53,200 nucleotides of DNA from Jutongia huaianensis (GTDB lineage: Bacteria > Bacillota > Clostridia > Lachnospirales > Lachnospiraceae). Of the stretch, positions 17,336-25,080 are shown piece by piece. Position numbers and translations under genes: made by a program. Every line of letters begins with the position of its first letter. Within the stretch, counting starts at the first letter, position 1. Below the pieces are notes generated by a model, which made no database searches, was not told the origin of the DNA, and saw nothing but the letters and a program-made list of their open reading frames with translations. Where the stretch lies: contig NZ_JACRSX010000020.1 in NCBI RefSeq assembly GCF_014384985.1, forward strand, positions 1 through 53,200. Reading direction: 5' to 3'.

Positions 17336-17769
17336 GACTTCTGCCACTCCTCAAGATTCTTTCTGATGCGGTCGAGGCATTCCTCAAACCGGGTAATTTC
17401 TTCCTCTGAAAAACCTTTGTAGTAAATACTGCCCATCTCATCAGATACAGAATCGTACTCGCCCTTTAAGGCATGTGCTTTCTCAGTCAGAAACAGGAGT
17501 GTTTTCCTTTTGTCCGTTTCAGACTGAACACGGCTTATCAGCCCTTGATTTTCCATTCTTTCCAGCATCGTAGTAAGAGATGTTATCGCTAATCCGCATT
17601 TAGTCGAGAGTGACCTGATTGAGATACCATCCTCCTGCCACAGCACATAAAGAATACGTCCCTGAGCTCCATTAAACGCATCAATATTCTTTTCACTGAG
17701 AATCTTCTCGAAAATCCGGTCTCCAAGCTGTTTTATTTTGGTGACAAGAAATCCTCCATTCATTTCCAT
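17332..17769 (-). CDS. MarR-family transcriptional regulator
   Basis: The 145-residue winged-helix protein shows MarR features: helical dimer ends, recognition helix region (CGLAITSLTTMLERMENQG) and the wing motif SETDKRKTLLFLTEKA. It is first in the operon. A 17-bp perfect inverted repeat covers its leader and ribosome binding site (17773-17820), which points to autoregulation. The ligand is unknown. Confidence 0.9.
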   Translation of the reverse strand: MEMNGGFLVTKIKQLGDRIFEKILSEKNIDAFNGAQGRILYVLWQEDGISIRSLSTKCGLAITSLTTMLERMENQGLISRVQSETDKRKTLLFLTEKAHALKGEYDSVSDEMGSIYYKGFSEEEITRFEECLDRIRKNLEEWQKS

Positions 17770-17772
17770 ACA

Positions 17773-17820
17773 AAAGCTCCTATATAGTAGTTTATTAAAA
17801 ACATACTATATAGGAGCTTT
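17773..17820 (-). promoter_or_regulatory. Large perfect inverted repeat, probable MarR operator
   Basis: Arms 17773-17789 and 17804-17820 are perfectly complementary over 17 bp around a 14-bp spacer. Each arm contains the self-complementary CTATATAG, so there are two stacked half-site pairs. The right-hand end supplies AGGAG, the marR ribosome binding site. It could act as DNA operator, as an RNA hairpin hiding the ribosome binding site, or both. Confidence 0.7.
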
Positions 17821-17850
17821 ATTGTCAAGAGTTTATATGTCTTAATAGGT

Positions 17851-17862
17851 AAATTCCGATTT
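17851..17862. repeat. Partial copy (C) of the cassette-boundary repeat
   Basis: AAATTCCGATTT matches the core of the 31-bp repeats at 14840 and 15249; the remainder has diverged. It sits on the upstream side of the marR operon. Confidence 0.45.
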
Positions 17863-17965
17863 GTAACTGACCACATCTCCGTCACACATCATATTATATC
17901 AGACATCATAACCTTTGCAATCACCAACTTGCATGACGAAATGAAAAAATCAAATTTTCTCCCGC

Positions 17966-18250
17966 CTACAAACTCTTATATTTCTGTACCAATGCCCCCA
18001 ATTCTTCCAATAATGCGTCAGATGGTGCCACAGACTTATCCCCCTTCAGTATGTAATCCGTACTCACTCCATAAATTTCACTAAACATCAACAGCGAATC
18101 AATCGACATTCCCTTCACTCCACGCTCTATCCGGCTGATCATTCCCGGCTCAAGTCCAACTGCCTCCGCTACCTGCTCCTGTGTCTTTTCTGCCTGTTTT
18201 CTTAATGCCTTTAATCTCTTTCCGCTTGCTTCCATGTCATAAATCATCAT
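17966..18250 (-). CDS. XRE-family helix-turn-helix regulator
   Basis: The 94-residue protein has a Cro/C1-type HTH (KTQEQVAEAVGLEPGMISRI, about residues 20-55). A short C-terminal helix follows. GGATG-type ribosome binding site upstream. It stands alone in the accessory zone. Target unknown. Confidence 0.85.
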   Translation of the reverse strand: MMIYDMEASGKRLKALRKQAEKTQEQVAEAVGLEPGMISRIERGVKGMSIDSLLMFSEIYGVSTDYILKGDKSVAPSDALLEELGALVQKYKSL

Positions 18251-18479
18251 AATTCTTCATCCTTTCCAGCCATCTCGATAGCCAGAAGTAAGATGATGAA
18301 AAATTAACTTTGAATTTTCTGCTCCCTGATCCACGCAAAAAGGCACAAAGGAAAGCCAGTTATCTACTGGTTATCTTTCCCCTGCGTCTCTGGTACTTCC
18401 ATAATTGCTGATGTGCCCTTATCAGGTGGGCTGTTCATTTAATTGTAATTTTGTTTCTATGTAACAGATCCCAGATCTG

Positions 18480-18686
18480 TCAGATACAGAACACACCTTT
18501 GCCGGCACGCTTCCGTATCATGCCTTCTGTATATTTCTTCAACATCATTACCCGTTTGCAGCGATTGCATTTGATCATAATGCCCTGTAGGACGATCCGG
18601 TCATCGTCCTGACACAAGGTATAATCCATCATCCTCGCATTACATTCTCTGCAATGCAACTGCACTGTACTCCAATTCTTCTCCAA
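18480..18686 (-). CDS. Small zinc-ribbon protein of mobile-element type
   Basis: The 68-residue protein has two Cys pairs, CREC and CNRC, about 26 residues apart, with a basic C-terminus (KKYTEGMIRKRAGK), so a zinc-ribbon nucleic-acid binder is likely. The start is TTG at 18686 with GAGGAG ten bases upstream. Similar short proteins occur in clostridial conjugative elements. Confidence 0.6.
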   Translation of the reverse strand: MEKNWSTVQLHCRECNARMMDYTLCQDDDRIVLQGIMIKCNRCKRVMMLKKYTEGMIRKRAGKGVFCI

Positions 18687-18720
18687 TTCAGTTCAACTCC
18701 TCTACCATACAAAATTGCTA

Positions 18721-18888
18721 TTACCAACACGCAACATTTGTACTTGCACCAGCTGTCTTAGGACCTCTCTCTACTGTATAGATGTTGCTGCCTTTAATCT
18801 TAGCTTCCTTCAGTTCGTGGGCATAAATCTTGGCTTTCTCCTTGGTGTGAATGACCATCGGTTTGTCATCAACCTTTCTAATTTTCAA
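18721..18888 (-). pseudogene. Truncated Tn1549-like conjugative-element protein
   Basis: TTG at 18888 follows AGGAGGTGAG. The 55 residues begin KIRKVDDKPMVIHTKEKAKI and include KGSNIYTVERGPKTAG, which I recognise as the N-terminus of a protein carried by Tn1549/CTn-type elements. Normal members are far longer, so this copy is cut after about 50 residues and ends NVACW. It marks the zone as ICE remains. Confidence 0.55.
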
Positions 18889-18906
18889 TTTTCTCACCTC
18901 CTACTT

Positions 18907-18955
18907 TAAAAAATAAAATAAGCCGCTAGGGAGCAAAAATTACTCCTTAACGGCT
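18907..18955 (-). terminator. Terminator downstream of the XRE-membrane gene
   Basis: On the minus strand AGCCGTTAAGGAG pairs with CTCCCTAGCGGCT (minor mismatches), followed by a T-rich run. It lies 60 bp after the stop at 19016. Confidence 0.75.
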
Positions 18956-19015
18956 ATGTAAAATCATTCAATATTCAATTATTAAAAGCAACATGAAACT
19001 GAAATTTTCGTGTTC

Positions 19016-19600
19016 TCAAGAGAATAATCTCATTACAGCAGTCATTATAAGTGCAATGATAACAGCCAATGCCGCTGAACCAGCTACCAAGAGAGCTTTT
19101 TGATATGGCCTTTTGCCTTCTTCTCTTGCTTTTTCAATTTCATCCAAACTCTTCCCGTCAGTAAATGCAACAATTTCTTTAAAAGTCTGAATATCATATT
19201 TCTTCTTGTACTTTTCAATTCTGACAGCAAAATACATTCCTATTCCAAACAAACATAAATACAATGCCATTCCAAACCACTTCCATAACATTACAAGCGG
19301 TATAGGTACTATCAGCAAAGCAATAAATAATACGGTAAAAATAGTGCTATCCTTTTGAAATTTTGCATATTCCTGTGTGTCAATTTCTTTTTTCATTCTT
19401 TCTAAATCTCCTTTGACTAAATTATCAAGAGATACCTGAAAGACTTCACTCATAAGCACTAAACTTTTAATATCAGGATAATTTTTTTCATTTTCCCAAT
19501 TTGATATAGTTTGTCTTGAAACATAAATTTTATCTGCCAACTCCTCTTGCGATAAATTTGTCTCTGTTCGATATTTTTTTATCTGCTTGCTAAGTTCCAT
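19016..19600 (-). CDS. XRE regulator fused to membrane helices
   Basis: The 194-residue protein starts at 19600 (AAGGAGGTG upstream). An N-terminal XRE HTH (LSQEELADKIYVSRQTISNW) is followed by two adjacent helices (STIFTVLFIALLIVPIPLV and WKWFGMALYLCLFGIGMYF). One more helix lies at the C-terminus. Membrane-bound XRE proteins of this type are common in Firmicutes next to transporters or peptide genes. No partner gene is adjacent. Confidence 0.85.
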   Translation of the reverse strand: MELSKQIKKYRTETNLSQEELADKIYVSRQTISNWENEKNYPDIKSLVLMSEVFQVSLDNLVKGDLERMKKEIDTQEYAKFQKDSTIFTVLFIALLIVPIPLVMLWKWFGMALYLCLFGIGMYFAVRIEKYKKKYDIQTFKEIVAFTDGKSLDEIEKAREEGKRPYQKALLVAGSAALAVIIALIMTAVMRLFS

Positions 19601-19731
19601 CTTTGTCACCTCCTTCATAACCCACTTTAATCAAAAAAGAAATTTTGGTCTATCAAAATGCTTTTACATTGTCCATTTTAGCCATGTCAAAAGTATTTTA
19701 CAGTGCGTAAAATTCAAATAAACGCGTGCTT

Positions 19732-20052
19732 TTATAGCTCGCCTCTCAAACGTGCTTCTATACCAGATGCCGTATATAACACATCCGTTACAATTACCCT
19801 TTCGTCACGGATTGTGTAAAACACTGAATAATTATCGACGAGCATTCTACGCAACTCCATTCTCTTTTCCGGCTCAGAATCCATAATCCTAAATCGTTCT
19901 GGGAAAGTGTCTAATGTAAGTATTTCATCAGCAATGCGATTATATTGCCCCATTGCATTATCCGGAGCAAGCAAATCTATAGCAATATAATTGTATATAT
20001 CTTCCATATCCTGCAAAGCTTCTTTTGTAATCTCTACCTTATATTGCTTCAT
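19732..20052 (-). CDS. RelE/ParE-superfamily toxin
   Basis: The 106-residue protein fits the RelE/ParE fold: ITKEALQDMEDIYNYIA near the start, RRMLVDNYSVFYTIRDERVI and VLYTASGIE near the end. Whether it cuts mRNA or poisons gyrase cannot be told. Its ATG overlaps the antitoxin stop (TAATG). Confidence 0.85.
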   Translation of the reverse strand: MKQYKVEITKEALQDMEDIYNYIAIDLLAPDNAMGQYNRIADEILTLDTFPERFRIMDSEPEKRMELRRMLVDNYSVFYTIRDERVIVTDVLYTASGIEARLRGEL

Positions 20053-20354
20053 TAATGCCTCTCTCTAAATGCCACAAACGCACTAGCTGCATCCTCAACA
20101 TTTCCTTTCTCTATATCGGCATATCCTTTTTCTAACTTTTGATGAATCTGTGTAACAGACATCATATCTGCATTCACTGAATTAGCTGCTTTTGGTAATA
20201 CAATAGAAAAGGGAATTCCTCCTACTAATGATATTTGTTTTAAATACATATCTATAGCAGTAGCCATTGGTATCCCTAATTGTGCCAATACACTTTCTGC
20301 ATTTTCTTTTACATCTGGATTTACTCTTATATTTAATGTTGCTGTTTTTCCCAT
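20052..20354 (-). CDS. RelB/DinJ-family antitoxin
   Basis: The 100-residue protein begins with a ribbon-helix-helix (KTATLNIRVNPDVKENAESV, LAQLGIPMATAIDMYLKQI) and ends in a toxin-binding tail. Start 20354 has GGAGGTG upstream; the frame open to 20369 has none. It precedes the toxin gene, the usual order, and its promoter carries a palindrome. Confidence 0.88.
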   Translation of the reverse strand: MGKTATLNIRVNPDVKENAESVLAQLGIPMATAIDMYLKQISLVGGIPFSIVLPKAANSVNADMMSVTQIHQKLEKGYADIEKGNVEDAASAFVAFRERH

Positions 20355-20378
20355 AGAATACACCTCCATCTTTCTTTT

Positions 20379-20407
20379 ATTGTAACGTCTTTTGCGTTAC
20401 AAGTCAA
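20379..20407 (-). promoter_or_regulatory. Toxin-antitoxin promoter with built-in operator
   Basis: TTGACT (20402-20407) and TACAAT (20379-20384) are 17 bp apart on the minus strand. The spacer holds TGTAACG-N7-CGTTACA, a perfect 7-bp palindrome overlapping the -10. Autorepression by the antitoxin is the obvious inference. Confidence 0.75.
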
Positions 20408-20408
20408 T

Positions 20409-20717
20409 CTATGAAATATATTTTCGATGCGATAGCTTCACATTGTTTTGATTAACCATTGCATATCTGAGCGTTGTATCTATTTGCTCATGTCCCAGAA
20501 TTTTCTGTACCTGTTCAATCGGCATACCTTTCTCAATTGCTCTGGTGGCCATAGTCCTTCTGAACTTATGTGGGTGTACCTTTTCTACCCCTAACTTCTT
20601 CCCCATTTCTCGTAATCGTAACTCCACACCGCTTTCAGTAAGTCTACTGTGTGGTTTGTTTAACGACACAAATAACGCTATATTATTATCTGTCCTTGAT
20701 TCAATATAATTCAACAA
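20409..20717 (-). pseudogene. C-terminal fragment of a tyrosine recombinase (integrase)
   Basis: About 100 residues carry the catalytic end of a phage-type integrase: HPHKFRRTMATRAIEKG (HxxR), then LGHEQIDTTLRYAMV with the conserved His and the Tyr nucleophile. The N-terminal two thirds, including the first catalytic Arg, are missing, so it cannot work alone. Confidence 0.75.
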
Positions 20718-20741
20718 ATGAATTTTGGTCTTGCGGTCTAT

Positions 20742-21502
20742 TTAGCTTGTTTCTTGACTACTCAGGAAAAATATTTCTACCCTCGCCCCACCTGTATTTT
20801 CAGAATTTGAAAGTTTAATACCTCCACCATATTTTTCAGCCACAGTTTTTGCAAAAAATAGTCCCATCCCATCTGTTGTTTCTTTTCCTGCTCTGTTTTC
20901 CACTGCTTTTCTAAAGATTCTCGCAATGCATCTCGCATATCATCGATTGCCGATAAACAGTCATCAAACTCTTTGATACCGGAACAGGATGTCTCATATT
21001 CCAGATTTTGATCCTTTATTTGTCTGATTGCGTCTAATACAGGCTGCATCTGCTTTTTGATTCTTTTTCCAAAACGTATGGACGGAATGATGATAATCGC
21101 TACCGCTCCAATCACTGACATAATACTCATCACATTCTGTGGTCCTATAAAATGCTCCCTCAAAAAAGCTGAATGATATTGAGGTGTCAGGCGATATTGC
21201 AATACAACATATTCATTTTCCCTTACAATTACTTTATAAAAATATTTTCCGGATGCGTTTCCGTACTTTGCAACATTCCATGCTATCTGTTCGTATTGTT
21301 CTGACAGATCTCCACCTATTTTCTCTCCATTCTCTGAAAAGATTACATAATCACAAAGTGCAGGAATCATCTCAGCAGTTACTTTATCCACACGTAAAAT
21401 CGTATCATATGCTTCATTAATCTTTTGCTCTGCATAATTCGCCGGATAGATACAGCCCACACTAATCAAAAGGTACAGCAGCAGCCAAGCAACAATCACC
21501 AA
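20742..21502 (-). pseudogene. Histidine-kinase relic with internal deletion and frameshift
   Basis: The N-terminal part has a membrane helix (VAWLLLYLLISVGC), an extracellular sensor region, a second helix and a HAMP-like stretch to EKQWKTEQEKK. The catalytic H-box and N-box are absent. In another frame the sequence resumes at the kinase G2 box (TDGMGLFFAKTVAEKYGGGI) and stops at 20742. A deletion of a few hundred bp therefore joined the two ends out of frame. The 5' end is fused to the next gene's tail. Confidence 0.7.
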
Positions 21503-21791
21503 ACCTACTAAGCACAGTATCGTCCATCAAATCTCCGATCCATTCTGTCACTTCTTCAAGTATAGCATCGCAATCCGTTTCTTCTTCCCATGTAAATGGA
21601 TTGTCTCTCGTTACAAAAACCTCATCACATGCCCAATCTGCATCATTCTCATCAAATGAAGATGTTCCAACTATCTCTACTGCCCAAAAGGAATCTTGAT
21701 CCTCATACAGATTAAAATTGAGTGCCACAACATTTGATAATTCAGCACCCTGCAATGCATTTTCTGCCCATTCTATAAATTTTTCAACCAT
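21462..21791 (-). CDS. Hypothetical acidic protein with an altered C-terminus
   Basis: The 109-residue acidic protein (VGTSSFDENDADWACDEVFV, NPFTWEEETD) belongs to a family I remember only as hypothetical, often near polymorphic toxin immunity genes. Its last 25 residues are translated from the start of the kinase relic in another frame, so the natural end is lost. No ribosome binding site stronger than GGGAGGA is seen upstream. Confidence 0.5.
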   Translation of the reverse strand: MVEKFIEWAENALQGAELSNVVALNFNLYEDQDSFWAVEIVGTSSFDENDADWACDEVFVTRDNPFTWEEETDCDAILEEVTEWIGDLMDDTVLSRFGDCCLAAAVPFD

Positions 21792-21828
21792 ACTACATCC
21801 TCCCGGAAATTCATTTCTATTTTATCAA

Positions 21829-22005
21829 TCAGAAAATAGCCTTGATTATCCCATATAACAATAAAAGACCTATCATTACCAATCCCAATCCTTTTATAGA
21901 ACTTATGAAATCAGAATGTTCTCTCTCTTCATGCTCCTCATTCATCATTTCTTCAATGACAAAATCATTTTTATCAATTTTCCCATCATGATCATAATCT
22001 ATCAT
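21829..22005 (-). CDS. EF-hand membrane micropeptide
   Basis: The 58-residue protein starts at 22005 (AGAGGT upstream). It opens with a canonical EF-hand/dockerin-like loop (DYDHDGKIDKND), followed by an acidic stretch and one C-terminal membrane helix (GLGLVMIGLLLLYGIIKAIF). Calcium binding at the membrane is inferred from the loop. A GTG start at 22029 lacks a ribosome binding site. Confidence 0.55.
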   Translation of the reverse strand: MIDYDHDGKIDKNDFVIEEMMNEEHEEREHSDFISSIKGLGLVMIGLLLLYGIIKAIF

Positions 22006-22025
22006 AAGCACAATACCTCTGATAC

Positions 22026-22136
22026 TCACTTGTGATTTTTGTATTCCGGCTTCATTTTCTCTATGTAATGCTGTTTTTCAATTCTGTCGCTATCTGGCAC
22101 ATCTTCATCCAATTCCAATAATTTATTCACTCTCAT
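22026..22136 (-). CDS. 36-residue peptide of unknown function
   Basis: ATG at 22136 overlaps the stop of the MobC fragment as ATGA. The peptide (RVNKLLELDEDVPDSDRIEK and on) is charged and matches nothing I know. It may be the tail of a longer gene fused to a new start. It lies 20 bp upstream of the EF-hand gene. Confidence 0.35.
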   Translation of the reverse strand: MRVNKLLELDEDVPDSDRIEKQHYIEKMKPEYKNHK

Positions 22137-22219
22137 GTGCCTGTTATTGTGGCTATGAGATTCAGTTCCTGCTCGTTCAGGCAGATTTCCTTGCGGATGG
22201 GTCGCGTGTGATCCGGCAT
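22133..22219 (-). pseudogene. N-terminal fragment of a MobC-type mobilization protein
   Basis: ATG at 22219 has GAGGAG upstream. The 28 residues (MPDHTRPIRKEICLNEQEL then NLIATITGT) resemble the start of relaxosome MobC proteins, which begin with a TRPI-type motif and an E/L-rich helix. The remaining 80 or more residues are missing. It is a further scrap of a mobilizable element. Confidence 0.5.
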
Positions 22220-22526
22220 ATTGAAACACTCCTCACAATACAACGGACATTTTTCCTCAAAAACTTGGCACCCTCTTTCAAAAAACTTCTTCTGCCCCTG
22301 ATCCCCCCTCTACTTAGCTAAGTGAATCAGAGGCCGGTTTTGTCCCAGATTTCTTGAAAAAGTTTCGGAGACGGCGAAACAATCTCTGTGCGCTGCTCCA
22401 AATTGCCCTTTCTACTTTCCAACGGACAAAATGATGCGGTCTGTCACGGTTCTGCCTCGCGAGTGGTTTCCTCTCACTTTACAACGGACATTTTTCTGCC
22501 GTTTTTTAAGTATCGGAGAAGAAAAA
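22220..22526. other. Non-coding junction with a repeated 17-mer and palindromes
   Basis: TACAACGGACATTTTTC occurs at 22239-22255 and again at 22480-22496, 241 bp apart, same orientation; a related CAACGGACA lies near 22422. ACTTAGCTAAGT at 22312-22323 is a perfect palindrome inside a CCTCT/AGAGG stem. No coding frame is convincing. This marks the border where G+C content rises. Confidence 0.5.
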
Positions 22527-22556
22527 ATGTCCCCGCTTTCGAAAAAGCGGGGACAT
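22521..22556 (-). terminator. Strong terminator of the CNNM-ktr-permease operon
   Basis: ATGTCCCCGCTTT and AAAGCGGGGACAT (22527-22556) form a 13-bp perfect stem, followed on the minus strand by six T residues. It lies 140 bp past the permease stop. Confidence 0.8.
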
Positions 22557-22694
22557 CACGATCTGCGGATATTGAGATTTGAGAGAACAGCAAGCACAGC
22601 CGCTGTCCATACACGCGGCGATTTTTGGAACATCCCAAGCCCTTTGCATTTGGCATACAGCCCAATGCTCAGAAGTTATCCGATTATGAATCAT

Positions 22695-23882
22695 TCAGTG
22701 CCGAGCACTTGCTTTCTTCATGAACTCCAGATAAAGACTGTACAGCACGGCGCAGACGGGAACGCTGAACAGCATCCCTAAGATGCCGAATGCTTCGCCG
22801 CCGATTGTGACAGCCATCAACACCAACAGTCCGGGAAGCCCAACGGACTTACCGACCACCTTGGGATAAATCAGGTTGCCCTCCACCTGCTGTAAAACGA
22901 GCAAAAAGAGAATGAACCACAGCGCCTTGCCGGGTTCTGCCAGCAGCATCAAAAACGCACCAAGACCGCCGCCGATCCATGCGCCGAAAATCGGCACCAG
23001 CGCAGTAACAGCCACAAACGCCGAGACCGCACCGGCATACGGGATCCCAAGAATCAGCATTCCAAAGAAGCACAGAACGCCGATGATAACCGCTTCGGTA
23101 AGCTGACCGCTGACAAAATTTGTAAATGTCTGGTTGGTCAGAGAGGCGATACTCAGCAGCCGCTGCGCCTTCTTTTGCGGCAGGACTGTCACAACGAGCT
23201 TTTTCAAATGTGCCGCGACGACTTCCTTCTTTGCAAGCAGATACAGCGCAAAGACAAGTCCCAAGAGAACGTCCACCAAAACCGACAGGACAGAGATTGC
23301 CGCGCCCCACGTCACGGTGAGGATGCCGCTTCCCTCATCGCTGATCAAGGCGGTGAGCTTCTCGATCAACAGGTCAGAGTCTATGGTGTATTCGGGCAGG
23401 ACAATATTATATTTTGCGGCAAATTGGACAACGCCTGTCCACCACCGCCCGATTTCCTCCACATAGAGCGGAATGTTTTGGACAAACTCTTCGCCGGATT
23501 CCCGCAGGCTGGGGATCATCATAAACACCACGGCAAACAGAATTCCAAGGACAAGTACGGTGCTTGCTGTCAGGCACACAGGGCGGACCAGCTTTGCAGG
23601 AGCTTTGCGGCACACCTTGTTCCAGCAGCATTCCAACGGTCGAAGTACTACGTTGATCAAAAAAGCAATCGCGCCGCCGATCAAAAACGGAGTGAACAGC
23701 GCAAGCACCTTGCCGAGAAACCGCAAAACAACGTCAAGGTTTACCAGTGCCCATGCGAATATGATCAGCAGCACCAGTGCGCGGGTAATATAGCGAATGA
23801 TCGTCTTGTCCGGCCACTTGCTTCCCTGCGGCGCGGGATTCTTGTTTCTGTCACCGGCTGTGTTTTGTGGTTTTTTCTCCAT
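22695..23882 (-). CDS. AI-2E family transporter (PerM/YtvI type)
   Basis: The 395-residue membrane protein has about eight helices in the typical arrangement, with LLGLVFALYLLAKKE, a hydrophilic segment after it, and QQVEGNLIYPKVVGKSVGLP near the C-terminus, a hallmark of the family. Some members export AI-2, others are Na+(Li+)/H+ antiporters. Start 23882 has AAAGGAAA upstream; the frame to 23930 overlaps ktrA. Placement behind ktrA suggests ion homeostasis, an inference. Confidence 0.85.
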   Translation of the reverse strand: MEKKPQNTAGDRNKNPAPQGSKWPDKTIIRYITRALVLLIIFAWALVNLDVVLRFLGKVLALFTPFLIGGAIAFLINVVLRPLECCWNKVCRKAPAKLVRPVCLTASTVLVLGILFAVVFMMIPSLRESGEEFVQNIPLYVEEIGRWWTGVVQFAAKYNIVLPEYTIDSDLLIEKLTALISDEGSGILTVTWGAAISVLSVLVDVLLGLVFALYLLAKKEVVAAHLKKLVVTVLPQKKAQRLLSIASLTNQTFTNFVSGQLTEAVIIGVLCFFGMLILGIPYAGAVSAFVAVTALVPIFGAWIGGGLGAFLMLLAEPGKALWFILFLLVLQQVEGNLIYPKVVGKSVGLPGLLVLMAVTIGGEAFGILGMLFSVPVCAVLYSLYLEFMKKASARH

Positions 23883-23914
23883 GTATTTCCTTTCTGTCAG
23901 TATGGGAGAGCCTT

Positions 23915-24562
23915 TCAAATCCGAAAGCACTTTTGCAGGGCTTTATACTCACCCAACGCCAAAATCGTAGTGTCATCGGACAATATGGTGTCCGGCGTAA
24001 CGGAAACATCCGTTTTTCCTGCGCGTTTGATGCCAAGAATGGTGATGCCAAACTTTCTGCGGACGTTCAGCTCACCAACGCTTTTCCCGATCCACGCCTC
24101 CGGCACCTGCACTTCAAAGATGGCGTGCTGCTCGTCGATCTCTATGTAGTCGAAAATATGGTCGGCAGTGAATCGGATCGCCGCCCATTTTGCCATCTGC
24201 TTTTCAGGGTAGACCACGTTATCTGCGCCGTTGCGGAGCAGAAACTTCTCCTGCACATCGCGTTCGGCGCGGGATACCACGCATTTGGCACCCAGCTCTT
24301 TCAGCAGCGAGGTGGTCTCCAGCGAGTTCTGGAAGCTGCCGCTGATGGTCACAAAACAAACATCAAAATTTCCGATACCGAGCGAACGCAGAAACTCCGC
24401 ATTGGTGCTGTCGCCGATCTGTGCGTTGGTGACAAACGGAAGCACATCGTTGATCCGTTCCTCATTGGTATCGACTGCCATGACCTGATGCCCCAGTTGA
24501 GAGAGCTGCATGGCGATATGCCGCCCGAAGCGGCCTGCTCCGATCAATAAAACATTTTTCAT
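23915..24562 (-). CDS. ktrA: KtrA/TrkA-type potassium regulatory subunit (copy 3)
   Basis: The 215-residue RCK protein has the nucleotide-binding motif LIGAGRFGRHIAMQL and acidic AVDTNEERI, followed by RCK-C. It is very similar to the copies at 11978 and 32981 but uses G+C-richer codons. The frame is intact, although its channel partner next door (24582-25048) is gutted. It may serve another KtrB, or be on the way to decay. Confidence 0.9.
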   Translation of the reverse strand: MKNVLLIGAGRFGRHIAMQLSQLGHQVMAVDTNEERINDVLPFVTNAQIGDSTNAEFLRSLGIGNFDVCFVTISGSFQNSLETTSLLKELGAKCVVSRAERDVQEKFLLRNGADNVVYPEKQMAKWAAIRFTADHIFDYIEIDEQHAIFEVQVPEAWIGKSVGELNVRRKFGITILGIKRAGKTDVSVTPDTILSDDTTILALGEYKALQKCFRI

Positions 24563-24581
24563 GGGATAGATGCTCCTTTAC

Positions 24582-25048
24582 TTATCCAATCGTGATGCTT
24601 TCCTGCGGCAGCTTTGCGCTGCCGGTTTTCTTGCTGGACACCGCCGCATAAATGAGTGTAAGCCCGCCGACTCTACCCAGATACATCAGCGCGATCAATA
24701 CCATTTGCGAGGGAATATGCAGCTGCGGCGTAATACCCAATTTCAGTCCAACCGTGCCTACCGCCGACGCTGCTTCATACAGACAGGAGGACAGCGGGAG
24801 ATCCTCGTATACGCTGATAAAAACGCCTCCGCCAAAGAACAGCGCAAGGTACATCGTCAGGATGGTCGCGGCGGTTTTGACGGCGCTGCAATCGACTCTG
24901 CGCCCAAAGAACTGGGCGCTGTCTCGCTGGCGGAAGGTCGCGGCAGCATCAGCAGCAACGCACCCAACAGAATGACCCCGGCAAAACCCAATATGATAAT
25001 TTGAAAAGACGAAAGGCGGTGCTTTCTGCAAACCATTTCTTCCGACAT
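24582..25048 (-). pseudogene. ktrB: ktrB relic with large internal deletion (copy 3)
   Basis: From ATG 25048 the first 35 residues match KtrB (SSFQIIILGFAGVILLGALL, then LLMLP). At about 24940-24945 the sequence jumps, in another frame, to the C-terminal part starting TFRQRDSAQFFGRRV and continuing through the last pore loop (ASAVGTVGLKLG) to the stop. About 275 codons, including the first three pore loops, are gone. Confidence 0.85.
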
Positions 25049-25080
25049 CATCCTCACCCATTATGAATCGCGTGATTGCT

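Noticed and set aside
18251..18479. Possible structured RNA (hairpin with GGAAAG and CTTTCC)
   Set aside because: The stem is short and interrupted, and the shape matches no RNA family I know.
22220..22526. CRISPR-like array from repeated ACGGACA words
   Set aside because: Only two full copies and one partial, 241 bp apart, with no regular spacers and no cas genes.
23175..24550. Plus-strand frames of 324 and 227 residues
   Set aside because: They are shadows of the AI-2E permease and ktrA genes.
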